A DNA stretch of 64,000 nt from Psychrosphaera aestuarii. GTDB taxonomy: Bacteria; Pseudomonadota; Gammaproteobacteria; Enterobacterales; Alteromonadaceae. Location of the stretch: NCBI RefSeq assembly GCF_017948405.1, contig NZ_CP072844.1, positions 2,046,001-2,110,000 on the forward strand, given 5' to 3'. The position numbers and the translations under genes are program-made. Position 1 is the first letter of the stretch; each line of letters starts with the position of its first letter. The notes beneath the pieces were generated by a model, which did not search any database, was not told the DNA's origin, and was given only the letters and a program-made list of their open reading frames with translations. Shown in pieces: positions 49,954-58,934 of the stretch.

Positions 49954-50030
49954 TGACAAGGACTGCAGCAAAGGTTAGTGACAAGGACTAGCGGCAAAGG
50001 TTAGCGACAAGGACTAGCGGCAAAGGTTAG
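49944..50030. repeat. 25-26 bp tandem repeat, about 3.4 copies
   Basis: Units begin CAAAGGTTAGTGACAAGGAC at 49944, 49969, 49995 and 50021 (the last cut at ten bases). Copy 1 is 25 bases, copies 2 and 3 are 26; single-base differences (GTGAC versus GCGAC) separate them. The array starts in the last codons of the tetR gene and runs toward the convergent DUF3293 gene. Unit sequence includes stop codons in the tetR frame, so it does not extend the protein. Confidence 0.9.
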
Positions 50031-50044
50031 TTTTAAAAATTACT

Positions 50045-50458
50045 TCACAGTGCAGAGTTAGCTTGAATTCGGCTACGAAAGGAGCCCACCGATATTTCAT
50101 CGCCGTTCATTAATACTGGTACTATGTGTAAGTCGTCACCTTCAACCCAAAAGATAGCATTTTGATTATACTTTTCCGCTAATCCAACCGCAGCCGCCTT
50201 TGATATTTGCACCGCAAAACTAGGCTCTTGATGACGAGCGTCTAATGAGCGCCCATTTATAGGCACATGAAATACCTCTGCTAAATCATCTTCAAGTGCT
50301 TTATTTGCTAGGATATTATTGCTTTCACTGAAGCTTTTACTTTGTGGATTGTAGGCCGTAATTATGGCGAAAGGGTTTGGCAACTCACCGAGTGGACTCA
50401 TCAATTCGAATACAGTTTCACTGTAAATCTTTATTAATTCAGTAACATTTCCTGTCAT
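50045..50458 (-). CDS. DUF3293 domain protein
   Basis: A 137-residue cytosolic protein with the FAIITAYNPQSK...N...N motif (residues 30-50) typical of DUF3293, and a C-terminal IFWVEGDDLHIVPV. Function unknown. It stands alone, convergent with the tetR gene. Confidence 0.85.
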   Translation of the reverse strand: MTGNVTELIKIYSETVFELMSPLGELPNPFAIITAYNPQSKSFSESNNILANKALEDDLAEVFHVPINGRSLDARHQEPSFAVQISKAAAVGLAEKYNQNAIFWVEGDDLHIVPVLMNGDEISVGSFRSRIQANSAL

Positions 50459-50580
50459 TCTCTCTCCAGTATTAGCGCTATAGATTTTATTATTAATACT
50501 TATAAACGTAGACCAAAATAGAAGTACTAGAAAGGGTAATAAACAAAATTACCGGTCTTAAAACCGATAACAATACTGCT

Positions 50581-50612
50581 AAAAAAATCGCCCTTTAGTA
50601 AAAGAGCGATTA
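50581..50612 (-). terminator. Intrinsic terminator after yeiP
   Basis: On the minus strand AATCGCTCTTT and AAAGGGCGATT pair (one mismatch) around a short loop, followed by seven T. It lies downstream of the yeiP stop. Confidence 0.88.
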
Positions 50613-50657
50613 ATTATCGTGTGTAATGTTTTACTGTCGCTAATGCATTAGCGTGAG

Positions 50658-51224
50658 TTACGCACGACCAACAAACTTAAGCTCTTCGGTGTTGATCTTA
50701 ATGCGATCACCGGTGGAAATATGTTCAGGCACTTGAATAACTAGACCTGTTGTTAAGGTTGCAGGTTTTGTTCTTGCCGTTGCAGAACCACCTTTTAACG
50801 CTGGTGCAGTTTCAGTGATCTCTAACTCAACTGTCATTGGCACTTCGACTGTCGCGGCAACATCTGCAATAACAAGTACCATTAAACCTTGTGTTTCCTC
50901 ATTAATGAACTGCAACTGTTCTTCAATTGTGTCTTTATTAAGGTGATATGGCGTATAGTCTTCATTATCCATAAAGATGTACTCATCGCCATCTGTATAA
51001 GAAAACATAACTGCTCGGCGAGAAAAGTCTGCCGCGCTAAGCATATCTGAGTCTTTAAACGTTTCATCTATTTTAGCGCCAGTTACAACGTCGTACATGC
51101 GCATACGGTATAAGCTGCCACCTGCTCGTCCTTGCGGAACTGAACGCTCAATATCTTTAATTAGTACAACACGGCCATTATGTTCAATTGCTGCGTTCTT
51201 TTTTACTTCACTTGCCTTCGGCAT
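50658..51224 (-). CDS. yeiP: Elongation factor P-like protein EfpL (YeiP)
   Basis: EF-P paralogue that relieves ribosome stalling at polyproline-type motifs. The 188-residue protein is full length, with the three EF-P domains; the N-terminal loop tip is SVPQGRAGG with Arg33, the residue that replaces the modified lysine of EF-P. The body ([32 protein letters not shown] split) matches E. coli YeiP throughout. AGGAG is six bases before the ATG at 51224; an in-frame start at 51296 adds 24 unrelated residues. Confidence 0.95.
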   Translation of the reverse strand: MPKASEVKKNAAIEHNGRVVLIKDIERSVPQGRAGGSLYRMRMYDVVTGAKIDETFKDSDMLSAADFSRRAVMFSYTDGDEYIFMDNEDYTPYHLNKDTIEEQLQFINEETQGLMVLVIADVAATVEVPMTVELEITETAPALKGGSATARTKPATLTTGLVIQVPEHISTGDRIKINTEELKFVGRA

Positions 51225-51449
51225 GCATTGCTCCTGATAACACTTTATTCTAGTTTTAATGCCGTGGACTTTAACCGTACCGACGGCATTTTGCAAAATT
51301 TAAGCGTTCATTTAATTCTAATTGCTGTAATTGCTATTACTATGTTTTGATTTAATGACACTATGTGCTTTATTCGCTCTAATTAATTCGTGTTATTCAT
51401 TAGCTGCAATATTAAGCCAATGCTCCAGGGACAATATGATTTGTGCTTC

Positions 51450-52676
51450 TTACTCTAGGCAAGAGAGATCATAGCTCAATGGGTTATGATAAATTGCAAA
51501 ACCAAATCTTAATCTATCACCACGATAATCTGTTTTGATCCCCTGGTTCGATAAAAACTCGGCCAATGACTGAACATCCTTTGGCTCCAGCTTAAAGGTC
51601 AAAAAATGGCCGTGCAAACCTAACTCGTTCACTTCGACTTTATTTAAGTCTAGTTCACCATCAGCTTTGTCGAACTGCTTAGTTGATCTTTTATCAGGCA
51701 AAAACTGATGTTGCATCAAATTATCAAGGTTTAATAGTGGGTGATTTAATGCTTGTAGCTTTTGTAAAAACATCAACTGACACTGTTTCACATACTCATG
51801 AATCTGTTCAACTGACAGCCCTTCATCTTTAAACAGCTGTAAACTGGCATTGAGACGATACATTGGTGACATATCCATGGTTGCTCCAGCAAACTGCTGA
51901 CCATTTTGTGCATAACCTACATGACCCTCTTTACGTTGGTGTAAATCGCCAAACTCGGCGAACCATCCTGTATAAATGGGCTCAAAGTTACCGTCTGGTA
52001 CAACAGCAAAACAAGCACCTTCCCCACCTTGTGCGTATTTATAACTGCCAGACAAATAAAACACCTTGTGTTCAAGTTCGCTCAAATCTGTTGGTATGGC
52101 AAAAAAACCATGATAACCATCAACCGTAATAAGAGGCTGTGTTGGCAAGGTATCAACAAAAGTTTTTAAATTCTTAATTGCAAAACCGGAATTAAAAAAT
52201 ACCTGACTGACAAATATCCAATCAAACGACTGTTCGTGGGCCGCTTTAGCAAACCGTTGTTCAAAAGTGTCAAAAGGCGCGGTTGGAACACGCACTATCT
52301 CAACCAAATCGCTTTGTAACCAGCGCTGAGATTGACGCTCAAAAGAGTAAAACTCACTATCTGTCGTTAAGATTTTAACTTTTTTGTGAGCGGCAAACGA
52401 CGAATGGATACGCACTAGAAGTTCATGCGTATTGGGCGCAAATACGACTCGTTCTGGACTTTTAATATTTAAGGCATTAGCAACTAATGCCTGAGTTTGT
52501 GGCATCTTTTTGGAAAAAATATAGTTCCATTTGTCATCGGCCATTTGTGCAGTATCGTCCCAGTACTCTAACATTGCCTCGCGAGTTACGTCTGGCCAGT
52601 AATGATGGCTATGACAGGCAAAATGCTGAATGTCTGGTCTGGCACTCAAAAATCGTTTATACAAATGTTGATACAT
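51450..52676 (-). CDS. Kynureninase-like PLP-dependent enzyme (class V)
   Basis: A 408-residue fold-type I PLP protein. The N-terminal HFACHSHHYWPDVTREAM and the Schiff-base Lys in LSGSYKYAQGGEGACF resemble kynureninase and class V aminotransferases/cysteine desulfurases. It lacks the full kynureninase pathway in context, so a different C-C or C-S lyase function is possible. Lies downstream of azoR on the same strand, 57 bases away. Confidence 0.8.
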   Translation of the reverse strand: MYQHLYKRFLSARPDIQHFACHSHHYWPDVTREAMLEYWDDTAQMADDKWNYIFSKKMPQTQALVANALNIKSPERVVFAPNTHELLVRIHSSFAAHKKVKILTTDSEFYSFERQSQRWLQSDLVEIVRVPTAPFDTFEQRFAKAAHEQSFDWIFVSQVFFNSGFAIKNLKTFVDTLPTQPLITVDGYHGFFAIPTDLSELEHKVFYLSGSYKYAQGGEGACFAVVPDGNFEPIYTGWFAEFGDLHQRKEGHVGYAQNGQQFAGATMDMSPMYRLNASLQLFKDEGLSVEQIHEYVKQCQLMFLQKLQALNHPLLNLDNLMQHQFLPDKRSTKQFDKADGELDLNKVEVNELGLHGHFLTFKLEPKDVQSLAEFLSNQGIKTDYRGDRLRFGFAIYHNPLSYDLSCLE

Positions 52677-52733
52677 AATTTACTTCCATAAAAATAACGA
52701 TGCCACCTTATTGAAAGCCAAACTAAATTGCAA

Positions 52734-53336
52734 TTATAAGCGCGATATAATGTTATCCATTGTGCTGCGAGCTGTTGCCAAGCCTTGTTCTTTATTTGGC
52801 ATGTTTAAACCTTCTGCGTATACGAACTCTATGTTTGTTAACCCAATAAAAGCGAATACATCTTTTAAGTATTGGCTTTGTGTATCTGCCGGAGTGCCCT
52901 GATAAATACCGCCTCGAGCCGCTATAACAACGACCTTTTTATCTGTCAGTAAGCCTTGTGGACCTTGCTCTGTGTATTTGAACGTAATGCCTGCGCGGGC
53001 CACTCTATCTATCCAGGCTTTGAACGTTGAAGGAATACCGAAGTTATACATAGGCATGCCAATAACGATGGTGTCATGTGACTGTAATTCACTGATCAAA
53101 TCATCGGATAATGAGGCTAACTCAAGCTGCTCCTTGGTTCGGCTTTGAGGCTCTGCCATCCAAGCGCCCAACTCATCTGACGATAGGTGTGGCAGTATTG
53201 GACTAACCAAATCTCTTGTTGCAAACGTAAGCTTGCTGTTCGACTTCTTAAGTTTTTCTACAAACTCATTGGTAAGCATAGTAGAGTTACCAGCATCGCC
53301 GCTAATTGAAGATTTAATTACTAGTACGTTATTCAT
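52734..53336 (-). CDS. azoR: FMN-dependent NADH-azoreductase
   Basis: A 200-residue flavodoxin-fold quinone/azo reductase. FMN-binding segments are KSSISGDAGNST (residues 8-19), MPMYNFGIPSTFKAWIDRVA and AARGGIYQGTPAD, as in E. coli AzoR. Likely detoxifies quinones with NADH. Oriented with the kynureninase-like gene downstream. Confidence 0.93.
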   Translation of the reverse strand: MNNVLVIKSSISGDAGNSTMLTNEFVEKLKKSNSKLTFATRDLVSPILPHLSSDELGAWMAEPQSRTKEQLELASLSDDLISELQSHDTIVIGMPMYNFGIPSTFKAWIDRVARAGITFKYTEQGPQGLLTDKKVVVIAARGGIYQGTPADTQSQYLKDVFAFIGLTNIEFVYAEGLNMPNKEQGLATARSTMDNIISRL

Positions 53337-53459
53337 TTAAATGCTCCTTGTATTAAGTATCGACAATTTAGCTTCTATTTTTAAAAATGAATATTGCGAA
53401 AAATCGCCCCTATCTTTCGATTTTTTTAAATAATCTAAACGTGTATTTAAGGAATTGTC

Positions 53460-53969
53460 ATGTCTGCGTTACTGGCTTTGAGTCTTTTTGCCTTGTCTGA
53501 GTCCAACCTGGCTGACGGTGCTATAAAAACGAATGTCGCTGAAAATAGTGAGTTAAGGCCGAAAAAGTCACTGCATCAGGCTCAGTATCAGCCGGTTCAA
53601 CAGTTATTTGATGGTATGCGTGAACACAATGCAGAAAAGATAGCGAACGCCTTTGCTAAAGACGCGACATTGGTTAGAGCGAGACAGAATGGACTTTTAA
53701 AAATGACCGACATTCCCCAGTTTGCAAGCAGTATAGCGAAACGTAAGAAAGACTACATGGACGAGCAAATTATTAATTACCGTATAGAGACCTTTGGTAA
53801 TATGGCCAACATTTGGACCTATTTTGTTTTTTACTTTAACGGGAAAATAAGTCACTGTGGCGTTAATTCAATTCACGTTATTCAACAAAACAGTGACTGG
53901 AAAATAGCCCACCTCATGGATACGGCACACCAAGGCAGTTGTGAAGAGTTTATAGCGCAACATCAGTAG
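53460..53969 (+). CDS. Exported NTF2/SnoaL-like protein
   Basis: A 169-residue protein with a hydrophobic start (MSALLALSLFALSESNLA) that lacks the usual basic residues, then an NTF2-like cone fold: VQQLFDGMREHNAEKIANAF, ATLVRARQNG, and the ending NSIHVIQQNSDWKIAHLMDT. Such domains bind small ligands or act as isomerase-like enzymes; no function is assigned. AGGA is seven bases before the ATG. Confidence 0.75.
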   Translation: MSALLALSLFALSESNLADGAIKTNVAENSELRPKKSLHQAQYQPVQQLFDGMREHNAEKIANAFAKDATLVRARQNGLLKMTDIPQFASSIAKRKKDYMDEQIINYRIETFGNMANIWTYFVFYFNGKISHCGVNSIHVIQQNSDWKIAHLMDTAHQGSCEEFIAQHQ

Positions 53970-53970
53970 T

Positions 53971-54010
53971 AATAGGATAAACGCAACGTCTTTGCCGCGC
54001 TTATCCTATT
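53971..54010. terminator. Convergent hairpin terminator
   Basis: AATAGGATAA (53971-53980) and TTATCCTATT (54001-54010) are perfect inverted repeats around 20 bases that contain a further GCAA/TTGC pairing. It separates the convergent NTF2-like and choice-of-anchor genes. T-runs are weak. Confidence 0.6.
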
Positions 54011-54017
54011 TGAAAAA

Positions 54018-55868
54018 CTACTTTTGCTCTATTTGCCAAACGGCTACTGAGCCAGATATTTCGTTGCCAACAATTAGTAAGGCTTCACCTGTTGGGCTAT
54101 CACTAGCCGCAACAAACTTCATCCCTTCTGGCGCTAAATCACCCGTAATATCAGCGCCTTCCATCAAGCCTCTGTTATAAAAGTAATCAACAAACTTAAC
54201 ATTATATGGATTACTTATATCGTACGCTAATATGCCGCCCATTCTCTCCAAACCAATAAACGCATAAGTTTGCTCACCAATTTTACCTAAGGTTAACGCT
54301 TCTGGTTCAGCGCCTTTAGCATCTGAGCGCGTATCACCGGTATTCTCATCTTCATCATTATTGAATGACGAACCATGAATAGAGGCAGTAATTCGGGCAA
54401 TGTCGTCACCTGAATCAAATACCACCAAACCATTTTGGTCCCAAATAGTAAATGAGCGAGCGCCATAGGCGTATAGCTTTTCATACTCTCCGTCAGCGTT
54501 TTTGCCTAAAGCGTTGGTAACTAGCAGTCGTCCTAAGCCATTTTTTCCGCCCTGCTCCGAAACATAAGCATCGAGTTCTGCAGTAACAGGCGCAAAGTCC
54601 TCTAAGTCTTTAACGCGTGACTCGTCGGTATAAGCAATACAGACCTCTTCACCATCTTCCCACTCGTAAATGCCACCAGGAAAGTCGGTTTCACACTCAT
54701 TTTTACCTTCATCTTCAGTAGCGTCACGTTCAAATGCAATATACTCTCGGCCATCGCCTTCATTCGCAGTTACAATAAAGTTTGCACCTTGCCAACTAAA
54801 TGAAGCAATGGTGTCAGGTTGGTACATGCCGTATAGGTTGTCGTAAGACTTTAAGTTAATTCCATCGTCCTTATCAGACACATCCAGTTTATATTGGCTC
54901 CAGTCTTTAAACCCTAACCCAATAACTTGAACGCTATTATCTGATAAATCAACGATGGCTAACGCGTTGTTCTCTTGCAACGAAACAAAAGCTGTTGAAT
55001 TATCTTCAGATACTGCAACATATTCTGGCTCTAAATCTTGTGCCACAGTGTAAGTTCTTACTTCACCTTTTATAGTTTGACCCGTTGGATTCGAGAACTT
55101 AGCGCCTTGTGCTTCTAGCGTTTCTTGTTGATCGTTAAAGCCTGCAAGTGAAATCATGGTTGCAACGTCTGCTGGGGCGCCATCAAGGATATTTATGATA
55201 GAAATAGAGCCTTCTGGATCAATGGTATAGTCACTGGAAGGCTCACCTTCATTGGCAACAATAACTTTTGCGCCATCGTGCGTGAAGGCAACATTATCTG
55301 GCAAGTCACCAACCTCTACGTTTTTAATAAACGCGGGGGCTGCGCCAGAAATATCAAAAAACGCGATATGGCCATTAACGCCTGGCGTACCTGAAGCAAC
55401 GGCAACGGCTAACAATTCATTTACATCATCTACGGCAATGCTATTTGCATCGCCAGTTAAACTTGCGGTAGCACTTAGGTCGATTGTAATAGCTGAGGTT
55501 AAATTAGTATTTGTTACCACGCCTTCAGCGTCTTTGATTAACGTCTCAGGATCTAATCCATTTGTATCTAAAATTTCAACAACGGCTGGTGATACCGAAC
55601 TGTTAATGGCATAAATCCATTTAGTGGATTTTTGAAAGGCAACGATTTCTGCAGCTCCCTCTGGTGAGTTTGCGTTTAAAACCCCTCTTGCGACTAAGGT
55701 TGAAGTCAACGATGTTGGAGCGTCTTTTCCTGCCTCTCCATTAATGCCATCAATGCCATTAGTCCCGTTTGCTCCATTCGCGCCATTTTCACCATCATTA
55801 CCATCGAATTCACAACCAGTTAACGCTGCGATCAGCGCTACCATAATTAAAGATTTAGTCTGCTTCAT
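54018..55868 (-). CDS. Lipoprotein with choice-of-anchor I beta-propeller domain
   Basis: A 616-residue exported protein. Lipoprotein signal with lipobox ALTGC near residue 20, then a collagen-like linker of Gly-x-Asn/Ala triplets (NGENGANGANGTNGIDGING, about 25-45), then a beta-propeller: repeated blocks such as HDGAKVIVANEGEPS, FIVTANEGDGREYI and AFIGLERMGG. These are seen in the choice-of-anchor I family, related to extracellular phosphatase- or phytase-like proteins. AAAGGA is nine bases before ATG 55868; a TTG at 55886 is less likely. Confidence 0.85.
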   Translation of the reverse strand: MKQTKSLIMVALIAALTGCEFDGNDGENGANGANGTNGIDGINGEAGKDAPTSLTSTLVARGVLNANSPEGAAEIVAFQKSTKWIYAINSSVSPAVVEILDTNGLDPETLIKDAEGVVTNTNLTSAITIDLSATASLTGDANSIAVDDVNELLAVAVASGTPGVNGHIAFFDISGAAPAFIKNVEVGDLPDNVAFTHDGAKVIVANEGEPSSDYTIDPEGSISIINILDGAPADVATMISLAGFNDQQETLEAQGAKFSNPTGQTIKGEVRTYTVAQDLEPEYVAVSEDNSTAFVSLQENNALAIVDLSDNSVQVIGLGFKDWSQYKLDVSDKDDGINLKSYDNLYGMYQPDTIASFSWQGANFIVTANEGDGREYIAFERDATEDEGKNECETDFPGGIYEWEDGEEVCIAYTDESRVKDLEDFAPVTAELDAYVSEQGGKNGLGRLLVTNALGKNADGEYEKLYAYGARSFTIWDQNGLVVFDSGDDIARITASIHGSSFNNDEDENTGDTRSDAKGAEPEALTLGKIGEQTYAFIGLERMGGILAYDISNPYNVKFVDYFYNRGLMEGADITGDLAPEGMKFVAASDSPTGEALLIVGNEISGSVAVWQIEQK

Positions 55869-56023
55869 ATTATTATTTCCTTTCAAGGTGATATTAGATT
55901 TGGGTATAACTTGAAAGAAAACTGTTACCGCTATATGACCGCAATATTAAAAAGTGATGACCTGACAACCAGCCCTGCTTAAATCCTTTTTGGCCTGGGC
56001 TTAGCGCTACGTTAAGAGTGGGC

Positions 56024-56680
56024 TTAAAGCGCCAGTGGAAGATGTCCGGTTTTTACTAGTATAACGGTTTCTTGGTGAACAAATGGCGTGTGTTGACTCA
56101 TGTGTGGGTTTCTGATCCAAGTGCCTTTTGGATACTCACCATTTTCGTCGCAAAAACAGCCTGATAACACAAGAATTTCTTCTCCGCCAAAATGACGGTG
56201 CGGGTTAAATACTTCATTGGCCGGCCATTTTACTAATGCCACATGCTCATGCTCAAAGTCATGCAAAGGCATCACCTTTAATCCGCCGTATCCTTGTAAC
56301 CAAGGTGTCACATTTGTATTTAGTTTTACGTCGGCTAAATCGCGCTTATTAAATTGATTAAGCTTTACAAGAATTACACAACCTTCTTTGCTAAATGGTG
56401 CGTGATGACTATTAGGTGGGTTTCGAATATACGTGCCCGCGGGGTAATCGCCATTTTCGTCTGAAAAAACACCCTCAAGTACAAATATCTCTTCGCCAAG
56501 TGGATGAGTGTGTGTTGAAAAAGAGGCACCAGCATCATACTTCACAATGCTTGTGGTATGCCCAGACTCTTTTGCTTCTCGTTCTAGTGGTTTTCGCCAC
56601 ACACCTGCAGCAGGACTTTTTATCCAATCTACTTTTTCAGTTTCAATAACAAGTCGTTCTGAAAAATCCATATTAAGCAT
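56024..56680 (-). CDS. Double-cupin protein, ChrR-like
   Basis: A 218-residue protein with two cupin repeats of the ChrR type. Repeat 1: FSTHTHPLGEEIFVLEGVFSDENGDYPAGTYIRNPP; repeat 2: FNPHRHFGGEEILVLSGCFCDENGEYPKGTWIRNP (each seen in parts). Each has the metal-binding His/Glu set (HTHxxGEE and HRHxGGEE) and a later His. It lacks the zinc-finger anti-sigma domain of true ChrR, so it is probably a metal-dependent enzyme or sensor. Starts at ATG 56680 or 56671. Confidence 0.85.
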   Translation of the reverse strand: MLNMDFSERLVIETEKVDWIKSPAAGVWRKPLEREAKESGHTTSIVKYDAGASFSTHTHPLGEEIFVLEGVFSDENGDYPAGTYIRNPPNSHHAPFSKEGCVILVKLNQFNKRDLADVKLNTNVTPWLQGYGGLKVMPLHDFEHEHVALVKWPANEVFNPHRHFGGEEILVLSGCFCDENGEYPKGTWIRNPHMSQHTPFVHQETVILVKTGHLPLAL

Positions 56681-56756
56681 AGTTACGCCTTAAATTTTTA
56701 GTTTACCAGTGTACTACTATGATGAGCGATAAACTGATCACTCCTACTTAGGCTAT

Positions 56757-56787
56757 TAAAAAAAGGAGAGTTCTTAAACTCACCTTT
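56757..56787 (-). terminator. Intrinsic terminator after the CBU_0592-like gene
   Basis: On the minus strand AAAGGTGAGTT pairs with AACTCTCCTTT (one mismatch) around TAAG, followed by seven T. Confidence 0.85.
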
Positions 56788-56838
56788 ATTAAAAACTTGA
56801 ATATTTTTATGCAGTACGTGTTTTACGCGTGATTTGTC

Positions 56839-57102
56839 TTAAGCGTCTGCTACATCAGCCTTATTTTTATAGTACTTAAATAAACCAATTAGCGATGCTG
56901 CTATCCAGAATATTTCAATTACAAAACTTGCTAAGTTAAAGTTGTAACACAAACTAATTAACAATAAGACTGCCCCCGCCAAGTTCATCATGTTGTAAAC
57001 TAAACCGGTAGGTGCAACTTTATTTAGTTGTAATAAAAAGAACGCGCCTACTACTAAAAAAGTACCAGACATGCCGATAACGTCAAAAATGACATCTATC
57101 AT
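56839..57102 (-). CDS. Small membrane protein, CBU_0592-like
   Basis: An 87-residue protein with three membrane helices and the segment NLAGAVLLLISLCYNFNLAS followed by VIEIFWIAASLIGL, matching the CBU_0592-like domain. Function unknown. Alone on its strand between the cupin gene and the interrupted cyclase. Confidence 0.8.
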   Translation of the reverse strand: MIDVIFDVIGMSGTFLVVGAFFLLQLNKVAPTGLVYNMMNLAGAVLLLISLCYNFNLASFVIEIFWIAASLIGLFKYYKNKADVADA

Positions 57103-57294
57103 GTAAAACTCCGAGATATATAATGATCCAAAAGACTGGCCCTATCCATGGGAAGGATCATTCTCGCTCCTTGAAACAGCACATTTAATTTTACAATGCA
57201 CATTCAAGAAATATAGGCATTGTCATCAAATAACGAGTCGGGCGACTCGCTGTTCAGGCGGATTATAGCAATCTATATATTGGGATGGAAAGAC

Positions 57295-58248
57295 TTAAAA
57301 CGCCTCTAATTTTAATACAACTCTATTCCGTCCACCATTCTTTGCTTTGTACAAAGCATGATCCGCTCGTTCAAACAATTCTGTCATGGTAATTGGCTTA
57401 TTTTCATTGCTACGTAACTCTGAAGCACCAATACTGGCCGTTATGTGAAAGCTACATTCATTCGTTTCTATAGTTAAACGCTCAATATTTTTTCGTATTT
57501 CATTTAGAACCTGTTGAGCTGCTTCACCGCTTACATGATTTAAAAAAATACAAAATTCCTCTCCGCCCTATCTACATACCACATCTGAGTCCCTAGCTCT
57601 TCGCTCAAGCTCTTCTGCAACAGCGCATATAACAGTATCGCCAACACTGTGACCGTATGTGTCATTTACTTTTTTAAAGTGGTCAATATCTAATACGGCT
57701 AACGTCGCTGGGATTTTATGACGAATATTCAATTCGATTTGACTATGTAAATACTCATCCATGTAGCGTCGGTTTTTTAAACCGGTTAGTGGATCGTGTA
57801 TACCATCTGATTGAAATTTTCGAATGAGCTTTGCCTGTTCGCCCAATTCGCTTGAGTAATGTGTCTGCAATTGGTTAAATTTAGATACTTTGTAATCAAA
57901 CTGCAATAGTATCGCTACAACTTGATGATCAAGTCGAGACCTTAACGATGAAAAGAATGTCAGGCATTCCTCTCCGTTACTTCTTTTTTTTAGCCTACAT
58001 ACTTGCAAGCCGGTTGTCTCTTTTGCTTTAGACCTAATGGCATCAAAGGTTTTAAATGTAGAAACTTCTTCGACTAAATCGTTAAATGTCTGACTTTTAG
58101 TATATTGTTCAAGGAACTTTTTGGCACTGGCATTACAGCGCTCTATTTTACCAGACAAAGTAACGATGAGTGCAGCGTCTGTTATATTGGTAATAATACT
58201 TTCTGTGTCCAAATGTTGCTCTAAATCTATATCACTGTTGAACATCAT
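57295..58248 (-). pseudogene. PAS-GGDEF diguanylate cyclase interrupted by an amber codon
   Basis: The first frame (57568-58248, 226 residues) gives an N-terminal PAS-like domain (NITDAALIVTLSGKIERCNA), a linker, and the first half of a GGDEF domain (DPLTGLKNRRYMDEYL, DIDHFKKVNDTYGHSVGD) up to RDSDVVCR. A TAG at 57568-57570 follows, and the same frame then continues GGEEFCIFLNHV ... ADHALYKAKNGGRNRVV to a TAA at 57295. Thus only one codon, normally Tyr before GGEEF, is broken. RDSD fits the inhibitory RxxD site. Nonsense mutation, sequencing error or suppression are all possible. Its start overlaps the upstream sensor gene by 17 bases. Confidence 0.9.
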
Positions 58249-58768
58249 GAAAATACTCTCTTAACACTTCAGTGTCGTTATAATCCGGTTCAAGCAATAT
58301 TTTTACATGACAATGGCCGTCACCATTTGCGATGGATTTATCAATTTTGATACCTGCATAGCCGTTACTATCCGCAACGATTTTGCCAAACACCGTTGCT
58401 GTCATTTGGCACATTGAGGGACGGCCAAGTACAGCATTACCAAAAGGACACATAGTATTACCTAACACAATATGTTTATTTGTCACTTCAATGATTGAAA
58501 AGCTACCACCAATTCGACGTTTTAAATCAACCAAAACTTCCGCAAGTTGATGTGGCGTAAATTGAGTTTTTTCAGTCCCTGTTTGATACATATTTAAAAA
58601 CAAATCGGAAAGATGTTGTGCAACATGATTCATAAAAGCCGCACTTTCTGACTCACCTACAAAGTTTTCTAAAACACTGTTCAACTCAATAAGAGTTTTT
58701 AAATAAAAGTCGCTTTGATTTATAGAAATAGGAATCTGATGAAGATTTAATTTTTGGCCAGAGTCCAT
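58232..58768 (-). CDS. Cysteine-containing sensor protein (methanogen output domain-like)
   Basis: A 178-residue soluble protein. The C-terminal half has GNTMCPFGNAVLGRPSMCQM, then TATVFGKIVADSNGYAGI, then NGDGHCHVKILLE, a pattern like the CPFG...C...GD..C arrangement of methanogen output domain proteins, in which conserved cysteines may bind a cofactor. It overlaps the interrupted cyclase by 17 bases, so it is probably a sensory partner of that enzyme. Family assignment is by motif memory only. Confidence 0.65.
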   Translation of the reverse strand: MDSGQKLNLHQIPISINQSDFYLKTLIELNSVLENFVGESESAAFMNHVAQHLSDLFLNMYQTGTEKTQFTPHQLAEVLVDLKRRIGGSFSIIEVTNKHIVLGNTMCPFGNAVLGRPSMCQMTATVFGKIVADSNGYAGIKIDKSIANGDGHCHVKILLEPDYNDTEVLREYFHDVQQ

Positions 58769-58934
58769 CAGTTAAATCCTTATGTTGTATAAAAAAACAA
58801 AGTTAATTTTAGCTAGGTTGAACTCAACCTAATTAAGTTAGATTAAACAAATTTACTTTTACTTATTAACAACTAGAAGACTACCGGTCTAATGTCAAAA
58901 AATAAATCCCAATATAGGGAGAACCCCTAGAAGG

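Noticed and set aside
57103-57294. Possible c-di-GMP (GEMM) riboswitch near the cyclase locus
   Set aside because: I saw no GEMM core blocks or tetraloop-receptor pattern in this gap on either strand.
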